NCBI GenBank assembly: GCA_012515235.1 | Contig: JAAYYU010000075.1 | Location: 1-64,000 of the forward strand | DNA length: 64,000 nt | Reading direction: 5' to 3' | From: Candidatus Anammoximicrobium sp. | GTDB lineage: Bacteria > Planctomycetota > Planctomycetia > Pirellulales > Pirellulaceae | Position numbers and translations under genes: made by a program | Shown: piece after piece, positions 35,935 to 45,256 of the stretch | Layout: the number at the start of each line of letters is the position of its first letter | Position numbering within the stretch: the first letter of the stretch is position 1 | The notes under the pieces: model-generated | Told to the model about the DNA's origin: nothing | The model's database searches: none | The model's input: only the letters and a program-made list of their open reading frames with translations

Positions 35935-36144
35935 GATCCGCAGCCCCTTTCGCCTGGTGTCTCAAAACGTGCCACCGACGCCACGGAGAGACGCTTGGGC
36001 GAGCCGCAACGGATGTCGTACTTGAGAAGCAATCCTGTCAAAGCGTCTCCGCAACTATATATGGTCTAGCACTGGGCCGGGAAAGTCAAGCCATCCCGGC
36101 TGTTTTCCGCCCTCGGCGCCGAGCGTTAAGCCCCTGTCCAGCAA

Positions 36145-36233
36145 CAACTTCGCAGGGCGGAATTCACTCCGTCCGAGCGGCCTGAAGTCCGCCCCGCGAG
36201 AGAACCTTGGAGTGGATCTTGGCCAGGCGCCAA
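36145..36233. repeat. Dispersed ~88-bp repeat, copy 2
   Basis: This is the second copy of the element at 8375-8462, in the same orientation. It sits in the gap between the coiled-coil gene and the exported methyltransferase gene, ending 48 bp from the latter's stop codon. Like copy 1 it contains an imperfect GCGGAATTC...GAAGTCCGC hairpin. The remainder of 35935-36280 holds no supported gene. Confidence 0.75.
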
Positions 36234-36280
36234 CTCCAGGCCGGCGGCGGCTCGAGGCCGGCGGCGGCGCTGCGGAGATT

Positions 36281-36904
36281 CTACGGTTCGTCGTCGGAGT
36301 CGGGGTCGTCTGCCGAGGCGGCGGCGTCGGGAGCCGGCTTCAGGGGCACGGTCCAGAGGTAGATGTAGTGCTCGACGGCGTCCTGCTTCGACGTCATGGT
36401 GATCGTCTTGTCCGGCGGATAGCCCTCGATGGAGTAATCGTGCGCGACGATCCGCGTGCCGGGCTTCATCTTTTGCAACTGCGGAACCAGTTTCTTGTTC
36501 ATCCAGGGCAGCAGATAGATCGACACCACGGTGGCTTCGCTGAAATCCACCGTAAAGATGTCCTTCCGCTCGACGCGGACCAGCTTCTCCACGCCGTTGC
36601 GTTTGATGTTCTCCAGTGATTCGCGGATCCGCACCGGATTCAGGTCGAACCCGACCGCGCGACAGCCGTACTTCTTGGCCGCCATGACACAGATGCGTCC
36701 GTCGCCGCAGCCCGGATCGTACAGAAGGTCGTCCTTCTTGACCTGGGCCACTTCCAACATCTTTGCCACCACGTCGTGAGGACTGCCGACGTAGACCACG
36801 TCGGGGGCGCGAGCTTCGGTGGTGTCCTGGGCCGCGGAGGCGGTCGGCAGGACAAGGGTCAAGGCGAACAGAATCAATCCACTCACACAGATCAAACGAC
36901 TCAT
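36281..36904 (-). CDS. Methyltransferase-fold protein with a signal peptide
   Basis: The product is 207 residues with a classical signal peptide (MSRLICVSGLILFALTLVLPTASAA) and an acidic tail (ADDPDSDDEP). Between them is a class I SAM-dependent methyltransferase fold: DLLYDPGCGDGRICVMAAK is motif I, followed by AVGFDLNPVRI and an acidic motif. Family members with signal peptides are known in several phyla, but S-adenosylmethionine is normally cytosolic, so export raises the question whether the protein is a methyltransferase at all or uses the fold for another purpose. CAGGAGC lies about 8 nt before the ATG. The APC permease ends 105 bp upstream on the same strand. Confidence 0.85.
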   Translation of the reverse strand: MSRLICVSGLILFALTLVLPTASAAQDTTEARAPDVVYVGSPHDVVAKMLEVAQVKKDDLLYDPGCGDGRICVMAAKKYGCRAVGFDLNPVRIRESLENIKRNGVEKLVRVERKDIFTVDFSEATVVSIYLLPWMNKKLVPQLQKMKPGTRIVAHDYSIEGYPPDKTITMTSKQDAVEHYIYLWTVPLKPAPDAAASADDPDSDDEP

Positions 36905-37008
36905 GCCAATGCTCCTGTGAAAAACTTCGCCGAATCGCGTCTCAATCGCAGCCGCAACGACCCCGTCAGGCGGGCGAACCGACCTGGCGGCCGCGCACCG
37001 CCGGCCCG

Positions 37009-38439
37009 CTAAGACCCCGGCGGCCTGGCGGCCTGGCTGTTGCCCGACCATTGACTGAACAGGTACAGCGGCAGACCGACGGCCAAGGGAACCAAGCCCA
37101 GCAGAGAGAGCCCCTGGGCGTATTCGATTGCAGAAAACAACATGAAGTGGCACATCCCGCAGAACAGGATCGGCTCCAACGGATACAGGGGGGCGGAGAA
37201 CGGCCGGCGGATGTCGTGATCGATGGCCCGCAAAATCATCATCGAGTAACCGGTGAGCAGAAAGAAGCCCCAGAACACCGGCGCCGTCGCGGCCACCAGC
37301 GTGTCGAAGCCGCCAAAGTACTTGTCCCACGGCAGGGGACTGAGCAGGATGACCGTCATGCCCCGGTCCACGCAGTCGCGCCCCAACTGCGTGCCGACGA
37401 TCAAGATCAGCAACAAGGCGATCGCGCTTTGCGTCAACAGCGAGCGGACGGGCGTACCACGCTGGACGTTCCAACGGCCCAGCCACGCGAAGACGCGGTG
37501 GTCCGCCCCCAGGCTCACGTAGATCCGCGAACCCGTGAAGATCAAGCCGTTGATCGCCCCCAACGCGGAAGCCATCACCAGCAGACTGATGCCCTTGGCG
37601 CCCCAGGTCCCAAAGGCCAGACGCGCCACATCGGCGGCAGGGGCGCGGGAAGCACGCACGCCTTCAAAGCCCAGCCCCCACAGCAACGCGGCGTTGATCA
37701 GCAGGTAGATGACGGTGATGCCGCCCGTCCCCAACAACAGCGCCAAGGGCATATTGCGATGGCGATGGCGGACCTCGGCGGCCACAAAGGCGGCGTCGTT
37801 CCAGCCGCCGTAGGCGTACAACACGAACACCATCGCCAGCCCGAATCCAGGGCCCTCCATGCCGGTCTGGGCAGCCCACGAGGCGTCTGTGCCCCAAGCA
37901 AATCCGGCGACGACGATCGCGCCCAAGCCCAAAACCTTGATCCCCGTCAATAGGTTCTGCACGGCCTTTCCAAACACGACGCCAAACAAATTCAGCCCCG
38001 TCAGCACCACCACCGAACCGACCGCCAACCAAACGGAATGCTTCGCGTCCCAGCCGAACAGCGTGACCGCATAGTCGCCAAAGGCATAGGCCATCGCGCC
38101 GATGCTGCCCGTCAGGATCACCGTCAGCTGGGCCCAGCCGAACAAAAAGCCCACCCAGCGACCAAAGGCCCGCGTCAGGTACACATAGTCGCCGCCCATC
38201 CGCGGATAGGTCGTCGCCAGTTCGGCGTAGCACAGGGAGCCGATCAACGCCAAGACGCCGCCCAACAGCCAACAACCAAGCCCTAGCCAAGGCCCATGCA
38301 CGTTGGCGAACACGTTCTGAGGCGTCTTGAAAATGGCCGTCCCGACGACGATGCCGACGATGATGCTGACGGCATCCCAAAGTCCGAGATGGGCAAAAGC
38401 CGAATCGCTGTCAGGATGGGGCTCGTGGGGTTCGGTCAT
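37009..38439 (-). CDS. APC-family amino acid permease
   Basis: The product is 476 residues with about twelve membrane helices and no signal peptide. The first helix has the family signature SIIVGIVVGTAIFKTP (the substrate-binding GxG/A segment) and the second and third follow as in LAT/APC transporters (LGLGCWLLGGVLALIGSLCYAEL; YPRMGGDYVYLTRAFG). It probably exchanges or takes up amino acids, with the substrate unknown. The start is the first ATG after the upstream intergenic region (MTEPHEPHPDSDSAF), without a strong ribosome binding site. It lies 85 bp after the LRR gene and 105 bp before the exported methyltransferase gene, all on the minus strand, so the three may share a transcript. Confidence 0.93.
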   Translation of the reverse strand: MTEPHEPHPDSDSAFAHLGLWDAVSIIVGIVVGTAIFKTPQNVFANVHGPWLGLGCWLLGGVLALIGSLCYAELATTYPRMGGDYVYLTRAFGRWVGFLFGWAQLTVILTGSIGAMAYAFGDYAVTLFGWDAKHSVWLAVGSVVVLTGLNLFGVVFGKAVQNLLTGIKVLGLGAIVVAGFAWGTDASWAAQTGMEGPGFGLAMVFVLYAYGGWNDAAFVAAEVRHRHRNMPLALLLGTGGITVIYLLINAALLWGLGFEGVRASRAPAADVARLAFGTWGAKGISLLVMASALGAINGLIFTGSRIYVSLGADHRVFAWLGRWNVQRGTPVRSLLTQSAIALLLILIVGTQLGRDCVDRGMTVILLSPLPWDKYFGGFDTLVAATAPVFWGFFLLTGYSMMILRAIDHDIRRPFSAPLYPLEPILFCGMCHFMLFSAIEYAQGLSLLGLVPLAVGLPLYLFSQWSGNSQAARPPGS

Positions 38440-38524
38440 CAGAAAGCATCCCGGGGGCGGAGTGGAGTTACAGGCTAACAGGCGGGAACGTAGCGGTCGG
38501 CGCAGGGCCGGGACGGCGAGACTG

Positions 38525-39532
38525 CTAGTCCTCAAAGATCGCCAGACTGGGCGCCGCGTCTTTCAGTTTCTCCCGGCCCTGCTCGGTGACCTTGGTGCCG
38601 CCGACGTACAACATGCGCAGTTCCTCGAGACCGTACAGATGCTCCAATCCCTGATCGTCGACGTCGCAATCGATCAGGTTCAAGACGCGCAAGTCGGGAC
38701 AGGTTTTCAGATGCACTAGCCCGGCGTTGGTCACCTGGGTGCCATTGAGCGCCAGCACGCCGAGGGTCGACATTTTTTTCAAATGCGCCAAGCCGTCATC
38801 GGTGATCGCGCACTTGCTGAGATTCAGGACCCGCAGGTTCTTCAACGCTTTGACGTGCGACAGGCCGGCGCTGGTCACCTTGGTCCCGCTGACGGCGATG
38901 ACTTCCAGATTCGGGAGTTCCTTGACCAAGGAAAACCCCTCGTCGGTGATCTTCGTGTGGTCCAGGTACAGCTCCTGCAGCGTGACGGACTTGCCCAGCG
39001 ACCGCAAACCGCCGTCGGTGATCGGACGGTTGCACAGATCCAGGTAGGACAGTTGGTGCAGACCCTGCAGATGGACGATTCCCGCGTCCTCGATCTTCGA
39101 CTCGGAACCGTCCGCGGAATGCACGTTGCCCTTGTCGTTCAAGTCCAGCTTGACATTCAATTCGCGGAGGGCGGCCACCGCTTGGGGGTCGTCCGGTTTG
39201 TCCGGCACTTCGATCGGCGTCGCCTGGTCGGCCGGAATGACGACCAACTTCACCTCGTCCCGATGGACCCAGCCGGTGAACCGCTGGCCGTTCTTCATGG
39301 CGTATCCGCCCACCCAGGCCCCGCGCACCTCGGTTACCCGCACGGTGTCTCCCGTGTTCAGGGCCGTCGCCGGCTTGTCCCGCAGGCCCAATTCCACGTT
39401 GTCCTTGACGACCGTGACGGTATCGCCTGCGTAAATCGTGTCGGTCGATTCGTCTGCAGCGCTCGCCGGGACCGACACCCAGAGCGCGGAAACCAAGCCT
39501 GCACAGGCAGCGATACGGTGTAGTGCATTCAT
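38525..39532 (-). CDS. Exported protein with an SH3-like domain and leucine-rich repeats
   Basis: The product is 335 residues with a signal peptide ending around VPASAADES. Residues 32-95 resemble a bacterial SH3 domain (YAGDTVTVVKDNVELGLRDKP ... GWVHRDEVK), a fold that often binds cell-wall peptides. From about 150 to the end are seven leucine-rich repeats of about 24 residues each with the pattern 'L..LDL.....ITD.GL..L' (LSYLDLCNRPITDGGLRSL and so on), giving a curved binding surface. There is no C-terminal anchor. It is probably a periplasmic or surface recognition protein; the ligand is unknown. The ATG at 39532 has a weak purine stretch upstream. Confidence 0.9.
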   Translation of the reverse strand: MNALHRIAACAGLVSALWVSVPASAADESTDTIYAGDTVTVVKDNVELGLRDKPATALNTGDTVRVTEVRGAWVGGYAMKNGQRFTGWVHRDEVKLVVIPADQATPIEVPDKPDDPQAVAALRELNVKLDLNDKGNVHSADGSESKIEDAGIVHLQGLHQLSYLDLCNRPITDGGLRSLGKSVTLQELYLDHTKITDEGFSLVKELPNLEVIAVSGTKVTSAGLSHVKALKNLRVLNLSKCAITDDGLAHLKKMSTLGVLALNGTQVTNAGLVHLKTCPDLRVLNLIDCDVDDQGLEHLYGLEELRMLYVGGTKVTEQGREKLKDAAPSLAIFED

Positions 39533-40032
39533 GCTCGAACTCGCTCAGCGTGGCCAAAAAGGAACACAACAGCGGGCCAGTATAACGCTCGGCCGCCCCC
39601 TTGGGAAAGTAAGCTACGACAGAAAGGGTGCATTTCCGTGTCTGCCCGGACGGGCCGCTGTCGAACCGAGCGGACTCCGAGCTCGAAGCGGCATCACTTG
39701 GCGCGAAGCCTTGCAAACTGGGCGAAAAGTCCCGAAAAAACACGACGCGGGCGGGTTGCCGACAACTCGTCCAGACCCGCCGGGCAATCGCCTGCCAACC
39801 GCTTTTTCTTTGGGTCTCTCCGACGTGGCTCAACGCCAAGCCCCGTCGCTCAACAGACGGCCAGGACAACGGACTCAGCATGCGCGCGCGGGCTTGGCTC
39901 CGATGACGGTCGGCGACGTTGTGAGGGACCTCCCAGGGTTCCAGGACCTGGCCAAGGCCGCGGCGAAAGGCCGCGGGAGCCGGGAGGGCATTGGAGCACC
40001 AGGCGTCGCGAAAGCACGCGACGGACCGCCCC
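39533..40032. other. Intergenic region, no gene supported
   Basis: This 500-bp stretch lies between the start of the LRR gene and the end of the phosphohexomutase operon. Frames cross it but lack start signals and coding-like composition. The promoter of the LRR gene should lie in its left part. I see no palindrome like elements A-C and no clear terminator for the operon. Confidence 0.45.
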
Positions 40033-41526
40033 TCACTCGCCGATTCTCTCCAGTACCTGGCTGCGCAATCCGCCCGCGCCGGCCAGGAAATGCTGGGCAA
40101 TCCAGCGCAGGTGGCTGGAGTCTCGGCCCTCGAAACGAAAGGTGACGGCCGACTCGGTGATCGAAGCCCGGGCCAAGGCCCAGCCTCCGTCGTACTCGGC
40201 CCGCACGCCGTCCAGTCGCGTGACCGTACCGCCGCAACTGGCGGCGATGGCCTCGAGGGCCGCGGCCGCATCGCCTTCGTACGGCACGCGCACGTCCGGG
40301 GTGATCGCCGGCCAGCCAATAGGCTCGATCAACTCCGCCAGCCGTTTTCCCGTGCGGCGAAGAAGGCCAAGCACCACCAGCGCCGTGAACAAGCCGTCGT
40401 CGCCGCCGTCCAAGGCGGCAAAGAAGTGATGCCCGCTGACCTCGACGCCCACTTCGGCCCGCAGGTCCAGCATCGCCGTCTTGATGAATCCGTGGCCGCT
40501 GGGCTGCATCACCGCCCGGCCGCCGCGCGCTGCGGCCGCGGCCGCGACGATCGAGGCACATTTCAGGTCGTAGACCACCGTCGGGCTGTCAAAGAAATGT
40601 CGGATCAACAGCACGGCCAGTTGTTCGGGCCGCACAACGCGCCCGGCGTGGTCGACGAAAAGGACGCGATCGCCGTCGCCGTCCAGGGCGATTCCCAAGT
40701 CGCTGCCCCGTTCCAACACGGCCCCGATCAACGGCAGCAGGTTTTCATCGCGAGCCGGGTTGGGAGTTTGGGCCGAAAAATCCGGGTCGATGGCCGGCGT
40801 CAGCGCGGTGACGGCGGCGCCGGCACGAGCCAGCACGCGGGGGGCGATGTGAGTGCATGCGCCGGCCATGGCGTCCAGAACCACCGCCAGGGACGGCTCC
40901 GGCCCTCGTTCCCAGGCTCCCGCCTGGGAACGCACTGCCTCGCCGGCTCCGCCGGCCGGATGCGCGGCAAAGCCTTGCGATCCGTGGGGGACGGGGTGGA
41001 GTCCCGTCACCCGAGGGCTCCGACGCGCCGGTGAGCCAAGGCCAACGAATTCGCCGGCCTCCCGGAGCACCCAGTCCTCGTACTCTGTTCCCACTTCGTG
41101 GCAGATCACCGTGCCGCGGGGACCGGCGGCAGCAAGTGTTGCGCAACCGGCTTCCAGTTCTTGAACCAACGGCGGGACCGCCGGCCGGCCGGCCACCAGG
41201 AACTTGATCCCGTTGTCCCGAGCCGGGTTGTGCGAGGCCGTGACGACGGCGGCACTTCGACAACCCAGTCGCCGGGCGGCGAAGTAGACGACCGGCGTCG
41301 GTCGCTGACCGACGTCGTGAACCGCCAGGCCGGCGGCGAGCAAGCCTTCGATGAACTCCGACTTCAGGACCGGCGTGCTGCGGCGGAAGTCGCCGCCCAC
41401 GCAGACCGCAGCGTCGCCGCGCGCGAGAATCATCTGCCCCAGCGAACGGCCGATGCGGCGGGCCTCTTCCGACCCCCACTCCCGGCCTACCTCGCCGCGA
41501 ACGTCACAAGCCTTGAAGATGCTCAC
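40033..41526 (-). CDS. Phosphomannomutase/phosphoglucomutase with an in-frame insert
   Basis: The product is 497 residues. It is an alpha-D-phosphohexomutase: active-site Ser98 in TASHNP, the metal loop DGDGDR at 282-287, and the sugar-binding segment EVSGHHFFA. It should interconvert hexose 1- and 6-phosphates. About 50 residues at 162-211 (within GLGSPARRSPRVTGLHPVPH and SQAGAWERG) have no counterpart in the family and coincide with palindromic DNA at 40907-41008, so they look like a REP-type insert read in frame between domains I and II. The GTG start overlaps the kinase stop by 4 nt (GTGA), which indicates translational coupling. It is the last gene of the operon. Activity is probably retained because the insert lies in a linker. 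Confidence 0.9.
   Translation of the reverse strand: MSIFKACDVRGEVGREWGSEEARRIGRSLGQMILARGDAAVCVGGDFRRSTPVLKSEFIEGLLAAGLAVHDVGQRPTPVVYFAARRLGCRSAAVVTASHNPARDNGIKFLVAGRPAVPPLVQELEAGCATLAAAGPRGTVICHEVGTEYEDWVLREAGEFVGLGSPARRSPRVTGLHPVPHGSQGFAAHPAGGAGEAVRSQAGAWERGPEPSLAVVLDAMAGACTHIAPRVLARAGAAVTALTPAIDPDFSAQTPNPARDENLLPLIGAVLERGSDLGIALDGDGDRVLFVDHAGRVVRPEQLAVLLIRHFFDSPTVVYDLKCASIVAAAAAARGGRAVMQPSGHGFIKTAMLDLRAEVGVEVSGHHFFAALDGGDDGLFTALVVLGLLRRTGKRLAELIEPIGWPAITPDVRVPYEGDAAAALEAIAASCGGTVTRLDGVRAEYDGGWALARASITESAVTFRFEGRDSSHLRWIAQHFLAGAGGLRSQVLERIGE
40907..41008. repeat. Palindromic insert inside the phosphohexomutase gene
   Basis: Two hairpins lie within one coding sequence. The first is a perfect 11-bp stem, CGTTCCCAGGC (40907-40917) with GCCTGGGAACG (40922-40932). 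The second is GACGGG (40990-40995) with CCCGTC (41003-41008). The DNA between and around them encodes a residue block with no family counterpart. The first hairpin, read on the minus strand, gives the peptide SQAGAWERG. Confidence 0.8.
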
Positions 41527-42971
41527 AGGTAGCCTCGCTCTCGCAACGCCGCTGGGAACTGTTCCCGCGACTCGGCGTAAGCGGCGACCAACTGCGGCTC
41601 CGGTTCCACCGTCCGTCCCGGACGCACGATCGCCGCCACGGCTTCGCGGCAGCTGCCCGCGTGCGGCAGCGCGGCCAGCACCGCCGCCCCCACGGCACAC
41701 TGCGGGTGCCTCGGCACCGCGTAGGTCCGGCCGCTGACCGCCGCACGGATCCGCAGCCACGTTTCCCCCGCCGCGGCGCCGCCGGTGGCATACACGGTCG
41801 GGCCGATCCGCAGGCCCAAGGCCTCCAGCCGATCGCTGGCCAAACGTTCCAGAAAAGCCGTTCCCTCCATGCCGGCGGCGAACCGGACGACGGAATCTCC
41901 GATCGGCTCCAGGCCAAACCCGGTGGCCGTCGCGCACGCGAACGGAAACCGCTCGCCAGTCTTGACCAGCGGATAGGCGATCCGCCGGGTGGGCAGCCGA
42001 TCGGCCGCTTCTCGTCCCAAACGTTCCAAGTCCTCCCCGCGGAAGAACCTCTCGACCCAGTCCGCTCCCGTGCTGGACGCGGCGCCGGGCAAGTAGCCGC
42101 CCGCCGGATGCCGGTGATTGTACACCACCGCGTCGGGATCGAGCAGCGGCTGCGGACTGATCGCCTTGAAAACCAAAGTGGTCCCCAACGTCACGTTCAG
42201 ATCGCCCGGTTCCTTGGCTCCCGACGCCAGGCAGCCGGCGAGCCCGTCGGTGGCGCCGGCCACGACCGGCACGCTGGCCGGCAGGCCTGTCGCCGCGGCG
42301 GCCTCGGCCGTGACCCGCCCCACGGGCGTTCCCGGCAAGACCACCTCGGGCAACAGCCGGCGGGGAATTCCCAACCGGGATTCGAGCGCCGCCGGCCATT
42401 GCATCCGGCCCGGATCGACGCCCGTCTTCAACGCTGTCGAGACGTCCGTCACGTCGTACCGGCCGCAGAGCCCGCCGACGATCCAATCCGTCTGATGCAC
42501 CACCCGGCGACAACGGCAAAACAGGTCGGGCTCGTGCCGCGCAAAGTGCAGCAGCTTGGACAACGCAAACGAGGCGGCCACATGAATGCCATACGGCGCC
42601 AGCACGTCGCGCACGGCTTCCGCAGCCTCTTCCGCCTCGGCCACGGCCCGCAGATCGCTGTACATCACACCCGGCGTCAGCGGCCGGTGGTTCTCGTCCA
42701 CCAGCAGAAACGTGCCAGAGGTCGCGTCCACCGCGATGCCGGCGATCTCGCACCGAGCCGGCAACCGGGCGGTCACTTCGCGCAGCGCCGCGGCGGCCGC
42801 CGCCGTCCAGGCCAGCGGATCCTGCTCCACGCGCGGCCCCAGAACGCGGGCCGCCGCCGGCGGTAAATCCGCGCGCCCCTCGGCGAGCAATTGCCCGCGA
42901 AAATTCATGGCCACGGCACGAGCACCGCCCGTGCCGACGTCCAAGCCGATACAGATCAGGTCTGGGGACAT
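41523..42971 (-). CDS. FGGY-family carbohydrate kinase
   Basis: The product is 482 residues. The N-terminal motif ICIGLDVGTGGARAVAMN and the central phosphate-2 region GATDGLAGCLASG, LNVTLGTTLVFKAIS and ATGGAAAGETWLRIRA place it in the FGGY sugar kinase family, which phosphorylates pentoses, glycerol and related polyols with ATP. The closest recall is xylulokinase-like proteins, but the substrate cannot be read from the sequence. Neighbours are two phosphohexomutases, which suggests a carbohydrate route that feeds hexose phosphates. The start has GAGGGG just upstream and lies 21 nt after the upstream mutase stop, while its own stop overlaps the next gene by 4 nt. Confidence 0.92.
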   Translation of the reverse strand: MSPDLICIGLDVGTGGARAVAMNFRGQLLAEGRADLPPAAARVLGPRVEQDPLAWTAAAAAALREVTARLPARCEIAGIAVDATSGTFLLVDENHRPLTPGVMYSDLRAVAEAEEAAEAVRDVLAPYGIHVAASFALSKLLHFARHEPDLFCRCRRVVHQTDWIVGGLCGRYDVTDVSTALKTGVDPGRMQWPAALESRLGIPRRLLPEVVLPGTPVGRVTAEAAAATGLPASVPVVAGATDGLAGCLASGAKEPGDLNVTLGTTLVFKAISPQPLLDPDAVVYNHRHPAGGYLPGAASSTGADWVERFFRGEDLERLGREAADRLPTRRIAYPLVKTGERFPFACATATGFGLEPIGDSVVRFAAGMEGTAFLERLASDRLEALGLRIGPTVYATGGAAAGETWLRIRAAVSGRTYAVPRHPQCAVGAAVLAALPHAGSCREAVAAIVRPGRTVEPEPQLVAAYAESREQFPAALRERGYL

Positions 42972-42991
42972 GGGGCGCCCCTCGCCGCAAC

Positions 42992-45256
42992 TCAACGCGG
43001 CGCGCGGAGGATCTCCCGCAACTCGTCCGCGATGGCCTTGGCGTCGGCCATCAGCTTCTGTTTCTTTTCGATCAGGTCAGTTTCCGTGGCCAGGTCGCGG
43101 AGTTGGATGTGGAACCGCAACGAATTGCCGGTTCCCGACGGCCGAACCGTGACGTGATTGAAGGGCTTGCCGTCGTGGGTGGGGTCTTCCAGGTAGAACC
43201 GCACGCCCTCGTCCGGGAACTGGAAATCGTACGTCGGCGGGTAGATCGCGTCATACTTGCCCGTCCGGTAGATGCAGGCGGAAACTGCCCGGCGGCCCGC
43301 GATTTGGAAATCGTGGGCCATGGCCAGTTGGAAGAAGCCTAGGGCGCGGCGGAGGATCTCCTTCTTTTTCCGGTCGCCTTCGATCCCCGGATATTCGCCG
43401 TCCATCGGGTCCGGTTCGTAGTGGTTGACGAACAGTCCGATCGCCGGATCGAGGAAGACGTGTTTGTCGATCAACTCGAAGATCGTCGTTCCCTGCGACT
43501 TGGCCCAGGCGGCGACTTCGGCGACCAGCAGGGCCGCCAGCGTTCCGTCTTTGTCGCGGACATGACCGCCGACGCCCAGCGACCGATCATCCGGAGGCTG
43601 GCCGCCCAGGAGGGAGAAGCCGTTGCTCTGCTCCATCGCGCCGATGTTGAACGACCGCTGGCCGTTGTTCATGTCCTGGTATTCGCAGACGAACGGGTCG
43701 CACAGTTCCGCCGTCTTGCCCAGCCGGCCTTCGTCCAGCGCCGGGATCGGCTTGCCGTCCCACACGTCGCGGACAGCTGCTGCCAAAGCGGCAAAACCGA
43801 CCCACGTCTTGATGACTCCCAAGCCGTGTTTGCGGGCCAACAGAACGATGCTGTCGGACGTGGTGTGCGACTGGACGATGAATCGTTTTTCGGCGTCCAA
43901 GGCCTGTCCGTGCAGCTCCGTCTCGCGGTGCAGCCGGTACCACAGCAGCAGCGCCCACATCGAGTCGGCCGGCAGCAGCATCCAATCCTGGCCACCGTAC
44001 AGAGGACGCTGGGCGGGAGGCACCTTGACGACCACGCCGCAGCGGTCGGCGTCGGGGTCCGTGCCGATCAGAATATCGACGTCATCAAAGCTGCCGTATT
44101 CGGCTCGGAAGGCTTCGACTGCCGTCTTGGCCGCACGTGCGTCGCCGGGGTCCGGCTGCTGTTCGCGTCCGGGGTCGCTGCAAAACGACGGGAACAAGCC
44201 GTTCAGGTCATTCAGTCCCCCGTGCGTGATGACCTTGACGTCCGCAAAGCCGACGTCCTTCAGCAGTCGCGGGACCGCGCGCCGCCCGGCGCCGTGGAAA
44301 GCACAGTAGCCGATGTGCAGCGGTTCCGGCGCCGCTTGTTGCTGGGCCGCCAGGTCGGTCATCAGGAACGTCTTCACGTGCGCGGCGTGCTGCCCGTGCA
44401 GGTTCATCACGCGGTCTTCCCGTCCGCAATAGTCGAACGTCGGAAGCCGCTCGTCGCCGCCCAGGAAGACCAGTCGCTCGGGCGGCGCTTCGGCAAACGG
44501 ACACAATTTGACGGCGGACGTTTTCGCCTTGGCGATGTACTTATTGTACATCTCGTTGCGGGCGCTCGGATCGAATTGCGATCCGTTGGCGCACGAGAGC
44601 TTGTAGCCGTTGTATCGATAGTCGTTGTGACTTGCCGAAATCAGAATTCCGATATCGGCTTTGATGCCCTCGTACGGGATGGCGAAGGTCATTTCCGGAT
44701 ACGGGCACGGCTCGTCGAAGAAGTAGACCGTGTAGTCGTAGGCCAGAAAAAGCTCCGCCACGATCTTGGCCAGATCGAACCCTCGCACGCGGCTGTCGTA
44801 GCCGATCACGACCTTTTGGAACGGCGGATTCTGGCCTTTGCCGTATCGGGCGACGCCTGCCGAGGTCAGCAACAGGACCACTTCGTTGATTGTGTTGGGG
44901 CCTTTCAGGATCGGCGCCCCGATGCCTTCCGCGTGAAGGCGGACGACCGACTCGCGGTCAAAGGCCATCATGCCGCGGATGCCGCCCGTGCCGAATCGCG
45001 CTTGCTGCCGAAAGGCGTTGACCAGGTCCTCCCAACGCTCCTGCTGGATCGCCTCGCTCAGGCCCTCGACCAACTTGGGCGAGATCCGCCGCAGGTCCCG
45101 GTTCTTCAACCAGCTCTTGATCGAAGAGAACGTGTTCTTGGCGGCCAAGGCATACGACTGCTCGTCAATTCGTCCTTCCTGCAACGCGCCCGTCAAGTAG
45201 TCGGTCACGCCCTTCTCGACAGATTCAAGCAATGCGTCGATGGATACTTTTGCCAT
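42992..45256 (-). CDS. Large phosphoglucomutase/phosphomannomutase
   Basis: The product is 754 residues, clearly longer than the usual 550-600 for this class. It has the phosphohexomutase motifs: phosphoserine loop ISASHNDYRYNGYK near 212, metal loop GTDPDADRCG, sugar loop GGHVRDKDGT, and phosphate-binding RPSGTGNSLRFH near the end. The extra length comes from an N-terminal helical extension (about 85 residues before RFGTGGIRG) and inserts in the middle. It should interconvert glucose 1-phosphate and glucose 6-phosphate or a related pair. AAAGGA lies about 9 nt before the ATG. It is the first gene of the operon with the FGGY kinase and second mutase. The 227-bp gap upstream probably holds the operon promoter. 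Confidence 0.93.
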   Translation of the reverse strand: MAKVSIDALLESVEKGVTDYLTGALQEGRIDEQSYALAAKNTFSSIKSWLKNRDLRRISPKLVEGLSEAIQQERWEDLVNAFRQQARFGTGGIRGMMAFDRESVVRLHAEGIGAPILKGPNTINEVVLLLTSAGVARYGKGQNPPFQKVVIGYDSRVRGFDLAKIVAELFLAYDYTVYFFDEPCPYPEMTFAIPYEGIKADIGILISASHNDYRYNGYKLSCANGSQFDPSARNEMYNKYIAKAKTSAVKLCPFAEAPPERLVFLGGDERLPTFDYCGREDRVMNLHGQHAAHVKTFLMTDLAAQQQAAPEPLHIGYCAFHGAGRRAVPRLLKDVGFADVKVITHGGLNDLNGLFPSFCSDPGREQQPDPGDARAAKTAVEAFRAEYGSFDDVDILIGTDPDADRCGVVVKVPPAQRPLYGGQDWMLLPADSMWALLLWYRLHRETELHGQALDAEKRFIVQSHTTSDSIVLLARKHGLGVIKTWVGFAALAAAVRDVWDGKPIPALDEGRLGKTAELCDPFVCEYQDMNNGQRSFNIGAMEQSNGFSLLGGQPPDDRSLGVGGHVRDKDGTLAALLVAEVAAWAKSQGTTIFELIDKHVFLDPAIGLFVNHYEPDPMDGEYPGIEGDRKKKEILRRALGFFQLAMAHDFQIAGRRAVSACIYRTGKYDAIYPPTYDFQFPDEGVRFYLEDPTHDGKPFNHVTVRPSGTGNSLRFHIQLRDLATETDLIEKKQKLMADAKAIADELREILRAPR

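Noticed and set aside
35960..35975. Possible sigma-54 promoter (TGGCAC...) before the coiled-coil/NtrC-type operon
   Set aside because: The -24-like TGGCACG is there on the minus strand, but the -12 GC at the required spacing is not (GG-N10-GA).
41523..42971. Naming the FGGY kinase xylulokinase
   Set aside because: The family is secure but substrate specificity cannot be read from these motifs.
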